DNA of 64,000 nt from Eustoma russellianum (GCA_036186865.1 AP025054.1:821858-885857); one strand, 5' to 3'; positions 50,230-60,963 are shown, numbered from the stretch's first letter. Numbers and translations are program-made. Notes: generated by a model from the letters alone, not told the origin.

Positions 50230-50403
50230 GGATAGGATCCCATCAGGGGTGCGGTGACGCATGACCACGCGACATGTGGCAGTAAGAGAGGTTGGTGAGG
50301 CTAGATGCAGTTGACTGTCATCTAGCTTTACCATCCACCCTTGCTGACACATGTCGCGCGGTCATAAAGAGGTGATTAAAATGGGGGTGAGGAGATCTCA
50401 ACC
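50230..50403. mobile_element. Palindromic G-box element, copy E
   Basis: The left arm GACCACGCGACATGTGGCAG, then GGTTGGTGAGGCTAGATG, pairs with the right arm CATCTAGCTTTACCATCC, then CTGACACATGTCGCGCGGTC. The cores are CATGTG in both arms, one base from a G-box. The ends are GGGATAGGATCCC and, on the other strand, GGGTTGAGATCTCC. The flanking nonamers TTTGTGTTA and TTTTTATTA agree at seven of nine bases, consistent with a decayed 9-bp duplication. It is about 1.5 kb upstream of the CrRLK1L start. Confidence 0.8.
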
Positions 50404-50499
50404 CTTTTTATTAGGAAAATGGCAATTCTTTTTAAAAAAATACAGTAGCCTTGCTGTAGGCTTTACGGGGTCGATTTAGAAACCAAACAGCGGTCAATT

Positions 50500-51062
50500 T
50501 GCCCCCAGGGAAAAACCCCCTTGCACCACCGCCCTTCCACTGCTATCGTCACCTCCACCTCCATCTCCTTTCTTCTTCCCTCCACCTCCTTCCCGTACGG
50601 CCCCACCCCTGCTGCGCCGCCGCCTCCACATGCAAATCTGCGGCTGCTCATTTTTTTATGAGCTTCAAGGAGATTATAGTCACCAGGAGAGAGCTGAGAA
50701 AGAGCAGACCTAAGCAGATCTGCATTTTCCGTCAAGAAATCTTCTTCTCCGGCAAGTATTGAGCTTGAATCATTTATGAAAACCGGTGACTAAGTTGATC
50801 AGATCTGAGTAGGTGTAGGTAAATTTGGAGGTAGAGAGGGAGGGCGGCAGAGGTGGAAGAGGGTGGAAGTGAAGGGAGAGGTGGAGGGTGGTCGAAGGAG
50901 ATGGGAGAGGCGGAGGTAAAGATGAAGGTGGAGAGAGTCTGAAGTGGTTGAGGGGGTGGGGGCTGAGAGGGACTGTTGGTGGTGGAGTGGAGGTGCTAGT
51001 GGAGCCGGTGGTGCAAGGGGTGCTTCATAGAGGGGTTAGTGAAATGAGGGGGAGTGGGCCTT
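50500..51062. repeat. Pyrimidine-rich then purine-rich low-complexity stretch
   Basis: On the plus strand 50520-50630 is dominated by CCACCTCC/CTTCCC and 50826-51060 by GGAGGTGGAGAGGG-type purines. The two blocks are roughly complementary in composition and could pair. GC content is well above the neighbourhood. No recognisable protein is encoded, although frames are open by composition. Confidence 0.6.
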
Positions 51063-51209
51063 TTTTTTTTCTTCTTTTTTGGTGTGTGAAATAAACCAAA
51101 TATCCCTTTGTCGTATTTTTACCACCCCTAATCAAATTTTCTATCCATTAAAATAGAGTGATTATTTGTATATTTCTTAACATCCAATGTAATAAATTAC
51201 ACAATCTTT

Positions 51210-51440
51210 ATTAATTTTGAAATATGATAGAAAAAATAAAATAAATTATTAAATTGGCTTCGTTTTTAATATTATAAAGTAACAATCGACACATCTTGAC
51301 TCAATTTTTATTATGGGTTATCGTAAAACAACTTATGTGTGTTTTTAATATATGAGTACGTGTACATCAGATTCTTTTGTACTCTATCATAAACAAAATC
51401 TCTAAAACAATGAGTCAATATTGTTGTTGTTAAAATTTTT
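51210..51440 (+). repeat. Dispersed repeat R1, third copy
   Basis: It shares GAAATATGATAGAA, GACTCAATTTTTATTATGGG, TTATCGTAAAACAACTT and the AATATTGTTGTTGTT tail with copies at 32.4 and 34.5 kb. It is divergent but collinear. Confidence 0.65.
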
Positions 51441-51536
51441 TTTTTTGTCCTACCCTACCACCAAGACCAGCATGGCGACGAATTCCATTTCAACGTAGTC
51501 GTGGTCAAAATTGCTATTAGCGCCTTTCTTTTCACT

Positions 51537-51775
51537 TTGATGAGGGTTCTCCCTACCTGTACTAGAGGCCCCTTAGCCAGGTAGGATGTAAATCGAGGGA
51601 TGTGCTCCACCGACAGCCCTGCAAAGGGAGAGGACACACGAGACTCAGCCAGTCCAGAGGCAACCCTTGTAATATTTCAACAAGGATTGTCTTCACACGG
51701 ACTCGAACTCGGGACGTCGGGATTCTAGCCCCAATCACCTTTGCAACTTACCACTGGACTATGCCCCTGGGGACA
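51537..51775 (-). mobile_element. SINE family 2, near full length, with 14-bp TSD
   Basis: Read on the minus strand, it starts with a tRNA-like region: A box TAGTCCAGTGGTAAGTTG and B box GAGTTCGAGTCC. Then come TTGAAATATTACAAGGGTTG, CTGAGTCTCGTGTGTCC and TTTGCAGGGCTGTCGGTGG. The perfect 14-mer CCTTTCTTTTCACT flanks it at 51523-51536 and 51776-51789. A truncated second copy in the opposite orientation lies 1.1 kb away. Confidence 0.88.
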
Positions 51776-51838
51776 CCTTTCTTTTCACTCGATGGATGTG
51801 GGGTGTTGACTAGTATTCCCACAAATGAGATTACAATT

Positions 51839-51995
51839 CGTCGTCGTCGTCATCCGTATCCAGTATATCCGAACGACAGCAAAAGCTATTGTTAGAGTCT
51901 GAAGAGGGTAAGTGTTAGTTACAAGTGATAGTTACAATAATAATATGGGACTAAACCGTCTCTGATGAAATTAAATATAAATATAGGTTTATTGG
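51839..51995 (-). mobile_element. SINE-like 3' end with (GAC/GTT)n tail
   Basis: The minus strand reads TTAGACTCTAACAATAGCTT-like sequence, then GCTGTCGTTCGGATATACTGG and a GACGACGACG tail (GTTGTTG in other copies). It has the same 3' block as elements at 18.3 and 40.1 kb. Confidence 0.5.
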
Positions 51996-52495
51996 ACAAA
52001 AATAATCATTCTGGTCTTGAATGAAGTGACAACCATGCTTAAGAACCAAAATGACTCCCTATGAGTCACTAAAAGCATAAAATACCATGTCCTCATTCAA
52101 TTTTATGTCATCTAGCAGATATAAGAAAAATATATTCCCACTGACCCAAAAATAAAAAATATTGACATTATTTCATTGGTGAACAAAGTGAAATTTCACA
52201 GGTGCAGACACCGTCAGCATCACCAGCAACCCCTCCCATAAAAAATTAATTTAAAAAAAAAAACCATATGAAACTTGCATCATTTAAAAAAGCCATAGGA
52301 ATGAAAATGGAAATCGGTGCCGACCCCGTTGGACACTCAATCATGGTGGACTTTATTAGTCGTTACAACAACAGCTGGAAGCACTGATACTGGAAAAACA
52401 TCATTTGCCAAGTCCACTGTCGACCAAGCAATTTCCAGGAAACATATAGTTTCAAGTCTTAGCGTCATATTAATTTTTGCGTTTGCCTAGAGTTT
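51996..52495. other. Intergenic stretch inside the SINE cluster
   Basis: No gene or repeat was recognised apart from A/T runs. Confidence 0.4.
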
Positions 52496-52496
52496 A

Positions 52497-52632
52497 GGGA
52501 AAAGACGGATCGCTTCGCGATCTGATGCACGCAGCCTTATTTTATACTTTGTGCAAGATGATGTTTCTGCGGTTCAAACCCCTGACTTCAAGATCACAAA
52601 GCAGCAACCTTACTAGTTGCTCAAATGCCCGT
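52497..52632 (-). mobile_element. Au-like SINE, 3'-truncated
   Basis: The minus strand has a CTAGTAAGGTTGCTGC A-box-like head, the B box GGTTTGAACC, CATCTTGCACAAAG, an AAGGCTGCGTGCATCAG segment and the conserved CGCGAAGCGATCCG. The tail with the GCGGGAGC block is missing. Confidence 0.7.
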
Positions 52633-52869
52633 CCTCACATCAACAAGGTGATTTGATGGATTCCAATATTATTATGTTAGCCTAATTGTAATGTAGTGAC
52701 AAATAGTCTTGCACTAACGTGTGAGACACTTAATCATCGTGTTAAGAGTATAACGAAGCACAACATGTGAATACTTCAGAGTTTAGAGTCCAAATTTTAT
52801 CACCACACCTTTTATTCATTTTTCTCGATTAGTGGACCCAGAGATGTTTTATGTAAATGAGATTTTACA

Positions 52870-53054
52870 ACTAGTTTGAGTCCGTGTGGAGACAATCCTT
52901 GTTGAAATATTACAAGGGTTGTCTCTGGGCTGGCTGAGTCTCGTGTGTCCTCTCCCTTTGCAGGGCTGCCGGTGGAGCACATACTTCGATTTACATCACA
53001 CCTGGCTAAGGAGCCTCTGATACAGGTGTTGGGAGAACCCACTCCCTCATCAAA
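52870..53054 (+). mobile_element. SINE family 2, 5'-truncated, with 11-bp TSD
   Basis: It begins within the B box (GTTTGAGTCCGTG) and continues GAGACAATCCTTGTTGAAAT, GCTGAGTCTCGTGTGTCC and TTGCAGGGCTGCCGGTGG, ending ACTCCCTCATCAAA. The 11-mer GAGATTTTACA flanks it at 52859-52869 and 53055-53065. Loss of the A box points to 5' truncation at insertion. Confidence 0.85.
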
Positions 53055-53403
53055 GAGATTTTACACCTCCTAGTGGATAAAGTGCTTCACAGCAGTCTCA
53101 AGGAAAGGTCATACTTTCTTTTCTTTTTTTTTTTCTCTCTTTTTTTTTTTCATTTGTCAATATATAGCACTTTCCTAGCTGTTGTTTTCCTAAATAAAAG
53201 AAAGGTAAAAAAATTTCCAGCAATATATTTTCCACCTCTCTTTTTTTTTTTCTTTTGCTTCTGTCACAAGACATATACACGCAGTTCATCTTTGAAAAGG
53301 TACTAATAGAGAAGTAAACTAATGATAAAAGCACTTCTGCTTTTTAAGGGGGAAAACAGTTAAAAGGAAGATTAAGTTTGCTTATAAAGTTAGGTTAACT
53401 ATC

Positions 53404-53708
53404 CTTTCGGTCTTAGGACATAGCTCAGTTGGTATTCGGGTTGTAATTTGTTCTAAGAGGTCAAGAGTTCTATTTCAAAGACACACAGTGTGTGTGTTCC
53501 ACTGCTGCTAGGTCGAATGCCTGGTTTGATGTGTTCCACTGCTGCTAGGCCGAATGCCTTGTTTGATAGGGACACCTTGTATGGGTCACTGCGTAAGTCC
53601 TCACCAAACCTATGGAGCTGATGGGCTTCTGATTTACATCATTCAGAATGCTCCTTAGGGCTGGGACGGTGGGAGACCCTTAGAGCCAGGGAATAACCTT
53701 TTGTTCCA
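53404..53708 (+). mobile_element. SINE family 3, tRNA-derived, with 12-bp TSD
   Basis: The head shows an A box, ATAGCTCAGTTGGTATTCGG, and B box GGTCAAGAGTTCTA. The body contains a tandem duplication of about 40 bp (GTTCCACTGCTGCTAGG, then CGAATGCCT, twice, 53498-53570). It ends GTGGGAGACCCTTAG plus GGAATAACC. The 12-mer AGGTTAACTATC flanks it at 53392-53403 and 53709-53720. Confidence 0.85.
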
Positions 53709-53789
53709 AGGTTAACTATCATTTCTCTGTCATTTTCTTTATAATGCATAGGGCAAACTACTACTAAAGTGAGTGTATGCCTTGGAGCA

Positions 53790-53965
53790 ACTGTAATGTT
53801 GCTGTTGTGTGACCTTGAGGTCACGAGTTCGAATAACGAAAATAGCTTCTTGCACAAAAGTGTAGGGTAAGGCTGCACAAATCAGATAGCGAAACGATCC
53901 ACCCCTTTTCGAATCCTGCGCAAAAGCGGAAGTCTAGTACACCAGAAACACATTGAAAACTAATG
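53790..53965 (+). mobile_element. Au-like SINE, near full length
   Basis: The order is GTTGCTGTTGTGTGACCTTG, B-box region GGTCACGAGTTCGAAT, CTTCTTGCACAAAAGTGTAG, GGTAAGGCTGCACA, AGCGAAACGATCCACCCC and GCGCAAAAGCGGAAGTC, ending AGTACACCAGAAACAC. This is the best copy of the Au-like family here alongside that at 31.6 kb. A short possible target duplication (CTAAAGTG) is not secure. Confidence 0.8.
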
Positions 53966-54394
53966 CTAAAGTGCTTCATAAAAGTCGGAAAAAATCGAAA
54001 CTTTGATAGTAGATAGGATATTTTTATCAATTATAATCAATATATCTAACAGCAACAAAAGATATCTCTAGGATGATAGTAAATAGGATCTGGAATCTAA
54101 TTCGGATAGCTAGTCAAATAATGATAATAAGAAAATCAAAAGAGAAAATAATTTTACATGTAAACCAATAGCCATAAAATACATTTGAAATTAGTATAAA
54201 ATAGGAAGTAATATTACTTAGATAACACAGGGCTGGTGCTTCCCAAATTAAGCAGGAGATCTATCCTCTTTGATAGAGGGTCATATGGATCCGATTTGGA
54301 TCGGTGCCTAACATTTTCAGTCAGGAACTTGACTAACCACGTATACAATAATAAGCGATACAAGGATAAGCGTACGCTCATTTTTTATATTTTA

Positions 54395-54800
54395 GGTATA
54401 GTTTGGTTCGCATTTGGGTATCCAAATCAGAATCGGAATGAATAAAAAGGGAAATGAGTTTGGAATATATGGTTTGGATATAAAAATCATAGTGTTTGTT
54501 ATTGAAAGGGAATATGTATGATTGAGTATTTGGAACGTATCGGAATTGAAATGGATATCGAAGTTGGGCGGCCGAAAAAATTTGACCGCCCTACAAACGG
54601 CGACGATGGCCGGCGTCATTGACCGGTTCGAAAGCCATATCCCCCATATTGATAAACAAGGGAGCTAGTATATCAAAAAAACGATATACATTACCAAATA
54701 ATCGGAAACCCACACTGCTCATTTACCTAAACAAACAACTTTTATGAGTTTGATTCCTCTAAACCCATATTGTTAATCAGAAACTCCAACCAAACACCCC
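54395..54800. mobile_element. Tourist-like (PIF/Harbinger) MITE, copy 1
   Basis: The left end GGTATAGTTTGGTTCG and right end ACCAAACACCCC are inverted, and TTA sits at each border (54392-54394 and 54801-54803). A 3-bp TWA duplication with TTTGGTT-type ends is characteristic of Tourist/Harbinger MITEs. The interior includes a GGCGGCCG-rich centre. The 406-bp element is inverted relative to the copy at 55.5 kb. Confidence 0.82.
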
Positions 54801-54803
54801 TTA

Positions 54804-55498
54804 GTTTATTTGATTAGCATATAGAATCAATGTTAGGTTTTGTAGATTAAAAAGAGAGGGAAAAAAAAGGGTTTAAAGGCCATCTGTGTGAAGAAGAGAC
54901 GAGAGGGAGGCTCCGGCCTTCCTCACCCCATCAACCACCTGCTTCACCACCTCGACCACTCCCTCCACAGCCTTCCTCCACCGCCTCCTCACCCCATTTG
55001 CAATAGAGAAAGCTTTATCCAACTGTCCGCATATAAAATCCATTGGTTAGAATTGTTCGATTAGTTTGATTTGATAAAACTCTAGATATAATTCAACTCG
55101 GTTTGAATATTTAGCGAACGAATCTTGATTATATTGGTGTTCATCTCATTAGCTCATGAGAATATTCGAATTTATAATATATATAAAAATTATGCATTGA
55201 TTTGATGATATATTAGTATATTTGTTTGATATGTACGATAAATTAAACATGTTAGTTGACTGACAATAAGTTCATCCAAAAAAGAACAACGGTTCAATAA
55301 TATCAACTAAAAATGCATATTCAATAATATCAACCAAAAATGCGTATTCATATCTGACATATGCAATTTTTAAAATAAAAATTATATTTATTTTTACTCG
55401 AATATGTTTAAAAGTTTGACTCGAGTTCGAACCGATAGTTCAAATTGACCAAAAGCATTTGCATCCCCGACATAACACACAGGTATCAGCTCATGAAC
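54804..55498. other. Spacer between the two Tourist-like MITEs
   Basis: It contains a pyrimidine-rich stretch (54905-55005, CCTTCCTCACC/CCACCTCGACC) like that at 50.5 kb, then AT-rich sequence with a small tandem duplication around TTCAATAATATCAAC (55285-55345). No gene was seen. Confidence 0.45.
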
Positions 55499-55501
55499 TA
55501 A

Positions 55502-55941
55502 GGTGTTGTTTGGTTGGGGGTTCGGAATAAGAAAATGAGTTTGGATTCCTCCGAACCTATTGAAGTTGTTTGTTTGAGAAATGAGGGTATGAGTTTCAAT
55601 TTGATATCCAAATATTTAGTAATGGATATCATTTTTTTGATATACTAGCCCGTCAATATGGGGAATGAGGGAAAATGAAGGTATGACCGGTTAACGACGC
55701 CCGCCACCGGTCCACCGCCAGTCACAATTTCGGCCGGTCAAATTTTTTCGGTTATTTTTCCGGCCGTCCACATTCGATATACATTTCAATTTTGATACGT
55801 TCCAAACAACATCAATCTCTATCATACTCATTTCCACTTCAATACCAAACAGCTATCACTTTTAGTCCGAAATACATATCCTCTAAACTCATACTCTTTC
55901 CGTTTCTGATTTCGATACCCAAAGGTGAACCAAACCCAACC
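55502..55941. mobile_element. Tourist-like (PIF/Harbinger) MITE, copy 2
   Basis: The left end GGTGTTGTTTGGTTGGGGG and right end CCAAACCCAACC are inverted, with perfect TAA duplications at 55499-55501 and 55942-55944. Its reverse complement aligns along its length with copy 1: shared TTTTTTTGATATACTAGC, AAGTTGTTTGTTT and the CCGGCCG centre. Length is 440 bp. Confidence 0.85.
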
Positions 55942-55944
55942 TAA

Positions 55945-56465
55945 ATTACACAAACATCACTACAATCAAATTGGGAGCCTACAAAAATTACACCATATAC
56001 ATAAAAGAAGACTAACAGTAAACCATGGCTGCAGTAGGCCAATAGCACAGATGTGACAAACTTCAAGTCTTAAGATATTCAAGCCCACACTCCGGCAGCG
56101 GCGAATCTCGAAGCCCACTCTCCGGCAACGGTGAATCTCGAAGACCCCACACTCCGGATGTAGCAGATTGACGGATTGATTGTGCTCCTATCTACTGAAA
56201 TCGCTGAAATTGAAAGAAGAAATGGAGAGGAAGACGCTTAAATCGCGACTCCTTGTTGCTCTTCTTCTATTGGCTTTCAGAGCGCAGCAATAAATGGAAG
56301 AAATTTCGAAGAGATAGGGTTCTGGAAGTGTATTTGTGAAAGATGGATGGAGTTGAAGAAGCAAATTGACCCCTAATCTATAAAGTCTGTTTTTCCTTTA
56401 GTTTTTCTTTTCAGCCTTCGCCAAAAGGCCCAAAACGACAGTCGTTTTAAGCATAATATGGTGAT
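55945..56465. other. Intergenic before the LINE
   Basis: A 30-bp unit (CACTCCGGCAGCGGCGAATC and variants) is repeated about 2.5 times at 56088-56155. A 23-codon frame at 56222 (MERKTLKSRLLVALLLLA) resembles a signal peptide but is isolated. Confidence 0.4.
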
Positions 56466-56578
56466 TTTTTTTTTCCGAAAGGATCGATATTTCATTACCA
56501 AAAGAGAGCAATTCAAGTACATATACACATCCCCGCGCCTAGCTACAACACTATGAAACAAAAGACTATCATGTACAC

Positions 56579-59094
56579 CTATACATCAATTTGATGGGCG
56601 TGGAAAAGAACAATCAACCGGTGTATGCTTGTTTTCACAAAATGTGCAGGAGGGATATCCCGTGCGTCCGCGTCATACTTTCTTTTGTTCCAAAAATGCC
56701 AAATACCAAAGGAGACCTCTCGAAAGACATACTTCCAGTAAAGTTGGGATCCAGCTGAACTCATATTGGAACTTAGATTCATATCAACCCACTCCTCAAG
56801 GGTCCTTGCTTGTAAGAACTGCTGCCACTTATGGTTGTCCACAAGCCTCCTCCATACCGAACGGGGCCATCGGCAATCACGCAACTCATGGAGCTCAGTG
56901 ACGTTATGATCACCACAGATAGCACAATGAGTATCCACAGGGATATGACGACGCTTAAGAAAGTAAATGGTGGGCAGGGCAGAATTACGCATCTTCCACA
57001 GGAAAAGATTACTTCGCAAGGGACCTTTTAATTTCCACATAACCTTCCAAACATCCGAAGTGGGATTGGTGGCCAAGTTATGCTGTACTCCGTAAGCATT
57101 ACTTACGGAGACAGGATGCTCTTTACAGTGCTGCTGAATAGCCGATGGGGGTAGAGATGTTGTGCTCATCAGTTGGGTCTGGATGCAGTCCTTTAAGAAA
57201 CTAATGGCTTTGACAATACCACGCCATGTTCGAGAAACGCAGGTATTCCGGCGGGGTTCCAACGGAGACCCATATTTAGTTGTGAGGATTTTCACCCAAA
57301 GCTTATCATGGTCAGCCAGCACCTGCCAACCAAGCTTAACAAGAAAAGCCATATTCATTTGGCGCAAGTTTTTAAAACCCAGTCCGCCATTAGCTTTAGG
57401 CATACAAATCAAGTCCCATGAAACCGAATGCAACCGTTTAGTCCCATCAAGTTCATTCCAAAAAAACTTTCTGATATGCTGTTCAATCTTTTTAATAACG
57501 GTGGCGGGTACTTCCACCGTTTGCATCGTGTAGAAAGGAAGGGCAGAGAGCACCGATTGAATCAAGACCCCGCGTGCTGCTTGAGACATGATCCTTGCTT
57601 TCCATGCATTTAGTTTAGACTCGATGTTCTCCACCAAGTAGTCATAAGTAGCTTCATTCACCTTTTTATGTAAAATGGGCACACACAAGTACTTACCAAG
57701 GTCATCCGTAAGAGGGATACCAAAACAACGACTAATGTCCCGCTTAACATCCCGGGGAGTATTTTTAGAGGTGAAGAAAACGCTCTTGAGAAGACTCACC
57801 TTCTGGCCTGAGATACGACATAACTCCTGCAAAACTTTTTCCATCTCTCTTGCCTGGCCAACGGAAGCTTCCCCAAAATGCAGCAGGTCGTCAGCAAAAA
57901 ACAGATGAGATAGCACAGGGCCATTGCGTGAAACCTTGAGTGTTTTCCAACTCCCAGCTGAGACCGCTTCCTTAATCATCTGACTCAAGATTTCCATACA
58001 TAGCAGAAAGAGGTAGGGGCAAGGGGGTCCCCTTGCCGGATGCCTCGACTCGGCTGAAAGGCCTGCAGTTTTTTGTTATTCCACAGAATTGAAAGTCTCG
58101 GGGAGCGAACACAGAACATTATCAATTCAGTAAGATTTTTGCAAAACCCAGCTTCCAAAAGGACATGCTGGAGAAAGGACCAAGAAACCCTGTCATAAGC
58201 CTTCTCCAGATCAACCTTCACAACCATGAGTCTCTTATTACCTTTTTTACAACGAAGCGTATGGATCACCTCTTGTGCTATAATAATATTCTCCGAAGAC
58301 TGGCGACCAGCAGTAAAAGCACATTGGGTATCACCAACTAAGGATGGGATGATCAACTTGACTCTATTAGCAATGACTTTGGAAATCAACTTAACAGTTA
58401 CATTGGACAATGCAATAGGTCTAAACTGTGAGATGCAAGTAGGAGCCTTGGTCTTCGGTATTAGTGAAATAAGGGTATCACTCATATTCACCGGAAATTG
58501 TTTGTCCTTAAAAGCTTTCATAGCAAAGAGAATAAGTGACTTACCAACAGTTGGCCAGTGCCTTTGGTAAAAGCCGGGTGGAATTCCATCAGGCCCAGGT
58601 GATTTGTTTGCCCCCATTCCAAACAGCGCAGTCTCCACTTCCATCTCGGTAACATCACGATTGAGAGAATATTTACAAGAAACTGACAAGGCTGGGAAAT
58701 TAGCAGACCATGTATCAATTGTACTAGACTCAGCATCCGAATAGAGCTTCACATAATAGTTGCGAACCAGGTTACCAAGTTCTTCGTCATTAGAGATCCA
58801 CATACCGTCGCCATCCCGTAAGCTAAGGCAGCGTACCTTCTTTCGAAGGGGTTTAAACGATTTATGAAAAAGGTTTGAGTTGCGTTCTCCATCAACAAGC
58901 CAACTGAGGTTCGATTTCTGTTTCCAAAAGGTATCTTCTTGGTTAAGTAATTCACCATATTCAATGATTAGCTCATCCTCCAAGTGCGAAAGAAACCTAG
59001 AAGGCCGGGACTCCAGTGCCTGTTGGACCCCAAGCAACCTCGCCTCACATCTCTTCTTGTTATGTAGGATACTACCATAAACCTCCCTACTCTA
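56579..59094 (-). pseudogene. LINE ORF2, reverse transcriptase and zf-RVT part
   Basis: The frame from 59037 contains NSNLFHKSFKPLRKKV, the PGPDGIPPGFYQ motif, QFRPIALSNVTVKLISKVIA, GRQSSENIIIAQEV, KVDLEKAYDRVSW and GIRQGDPLAP. A one-base deletion near 58020 moves the frame, and it resumes at MEILSQMIKEA with the catalytic HLFFADDLLHF box. The C-terminal region WDLICMPKANGGLGFKNLR and the zf-RVT Cys/His segment THCAICGDHNVTELHELRDC follow. A TAG near 59092 separates it from the endonuclease. It would not yield a working enzyme. Confidence 0.92.
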
Positions 59095-59948
59095 CTTGAG
59101 CAATTTACCCCAGAAAATTGTGATGGCCTCGTCAAGCGGAATAGAATAGCTTGGCCAAGACCCTTCGACAAAAGGCGTGAACTCCCGATGATGCATCCAG
59201 TTGGCCTGGAAGCGGACAAGGTCCGTGTTTTTTACAATATCATCCGGACCATTAACCACCAGGAGAATGGGGCAATGGTCAGAATGAGCCCGCGGAAGGT
59301 GCGTAAAAGACGCCTGGGGGAAGAGCACATGCCACTTAGAGTTACCCCAGCACTGATCAAGCCGTTGTTTGATATTGCGGCGTCCGAGACTACCGTTCGT
59401 CCATGTAAAACGGGGTCCCCGAAAAGGAATATCCCGGAAAGCACATATATCCTTTATTTGTTGCATTCGTCTAACTGAATAGCCCACAACTCGCTTTCCA
59501 CCACGTTTGTCATCAGAGCAAGTGACCTGGTTAAGGTCACCAATTACAGCCCAAGGTAGGTTCACCGCACCATTCAAATGTTCCATGTACTCACAAAAAG
59601 TTTCTCGGACCACAGCAATAGGAGATGCGTAAGCAAGAGAGAGTAGCCACTGAGTTTTATTTTGGTTAACCACCCCCAGCGTCATCATCTGTGCCGTGAA
59701 TCCCCAAATGCGGATGTCAACTTTGACGTTGTTCCAAAAACACCATAAACCTCCCGCATATCCTCGTGCCTCCACAATAGCCGCATTAGTGATAAATGAT
59801 CCAGAATCCATTTCCCCCGCTCACTAGGAACCCTAGTCTCCATGATGAAGAGAATGTCAGGACGGTGAATTCTAACCAAATCCTTCAGGGTTAAACGAAA
59901 TTCAGGGGACCCCGCACCCCTGCAATTCCATGAAAGAACTCTAACCAT
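59092..59948 (-). pseudogene. LINE ORF2, AP-like endonuclease part
   Basis: It begins MVRVLSWNCRGAGSPEFR with the ATG at 59946-59948, only 3 nt upstream of the ORF1 stop at 59941-59943, so the ORFs overlap as in other plant L1s. The METRV block (catalytic Glu), AVIGDLNQV, TWTN and HSDHCPIL (catalytic Asp/His) are visible. A frameshift near 59800 splits the domain at the GYAGGLWCFWNN block. Confidence 0.88.
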
Positions 59949-60944
59949 TAAAACAGTTTTGCTTGGGTTCATTGGAATCCTCCACCATAACTTGCTGTTC
60001 ACAATTCTTTACCACATCACCAACATCCATTGCAGTGCACGATTCATGAGTACCCCTCATAGCCCCCGCACCACACATTTCCACCTCTACTTCCTTCTCT
60101 ATGTTCGGTGGCTGCTGTTTCAAATTGCAACCCACTGGACCGTGCTTAGGCGCATTGTATTTAGCAGGTAGAGCAGGCCACTCATCTTGGGCCTTGGCAG
60201 GATCCAAGTAATAGATACGGCTAATGGTAAAGAATTAGTGATGTCCCGTAGTGAGGGGGAACCACCACCAAATCCACCCCTTGAGCTGCGGAAGCCACCC
60301 CGTCTAGAAGCAGCTCCCCTACCACCCGATAACCCACGGCCAACGCCTTCGTCAAACACAGCAGACGTTGACAAGTTTTGCGGTTTTATAATGATTCGAG
60401 CCCTTGGACTCTCCTTCACCGAGATGCCCTTCTTCTTCTTATCAACTGCCTTGGTACTAGAGCCTTTAGCTAAGGATTGAAAAACGGCTGGGGCCCCCTA
60501 TCCTGTAAGGACTGCAAGTTAGCCAACATCTCAGCTTCCGATTTATCCACTTCTTGATCCACATCATAACCAGTTAACACATTAAAACGGGAACCTTCAC
60601 CAGTATTTCTCGGGGTCTCATCTGGCCTTTTAAGTGCCATAGGTACCCCCCCCCCCCTCATGGAACTTAATTGTAGCCCGATCTCCCTTGTCCGTGTTTG
60701 AAACTGGCCTCCTTCTTCTACCTGTAGCTGCAACCATCCAAGGCCCAAACGGCTCACATCTTGATTTCCCCACCTCCTGTCCATTTAGTTCGGAGTTTGG
60801 CTGCTCCGTGCTTCCTGCAGTACCGCACTCCCCACTAACATGCCCATAGAGGCCACACTTGAAACAAATCGAAGAGAGACCCTCATATTCAACATCAAAA
60901 AAGGTTCCATTAACGTTTACTTGAGAGGCTAGTGGCTTTTCCAA
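59941..60944 (-). pseudogene. LINE ORF1 remnant with CCHC zinc knuckle
   Basis: From the truncated 5' end it reads VNGTFFDVEYEGLSSI, then the CCHC knuckle CFKCGLYGHVSGEC. A G-run (C-run on plus, 60647-60656) shifts the frame. The protein resumes as RPDETPRNTGEGSRFNVL and later GGRGAASRRGGFRSSRGG, an RNA-binding-like tail. It ends SNEPKQNCFNG. More frame changes occur near 60420-60480 and 60180. Confidence 0.82.
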
Positions 60945-60963
60945 ATCACATAATATGATGATT

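Larger units (their letters stand above)
56466..60948 (-). mobile_element. 5'-truncated L1-type LINE retrotransposon
   Basis: This non-LTR element is read on the minus strand: ORF1 zinc-knuckle part, endonuclease, reverse transcriptase, zf-RVT region, 3' UTR and an A-run (T-run on plus at 56465-56475). Flanking near-identical 15-mers CATAATATGGTGATT (56452-56466) and CATAATATGATGATT (60949-60963) are the target-site duplication, differing at one base. The 5' end starts inside ORF1, so the insertion was truncated. Coding parts contain at least three frameshifts and one in-frame stop and are dead. Confidence 0.92.

Noticed and set aside
53418..53472. TAGCTCAGTTGG plus a T-loop-like block, possible tRNA gene
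   Set aside because: The acceptor stem and anticodon arm do not pair, and the 12-bp flanking duplication marks it as a SINE.
56579..60944. Long minus-strand ORFs as host genes
   Set aside because: They carry reverse transcriptase, endonuclease and CCHC motifs of an L1-type LINE with frameshifts and a target-site duplication.
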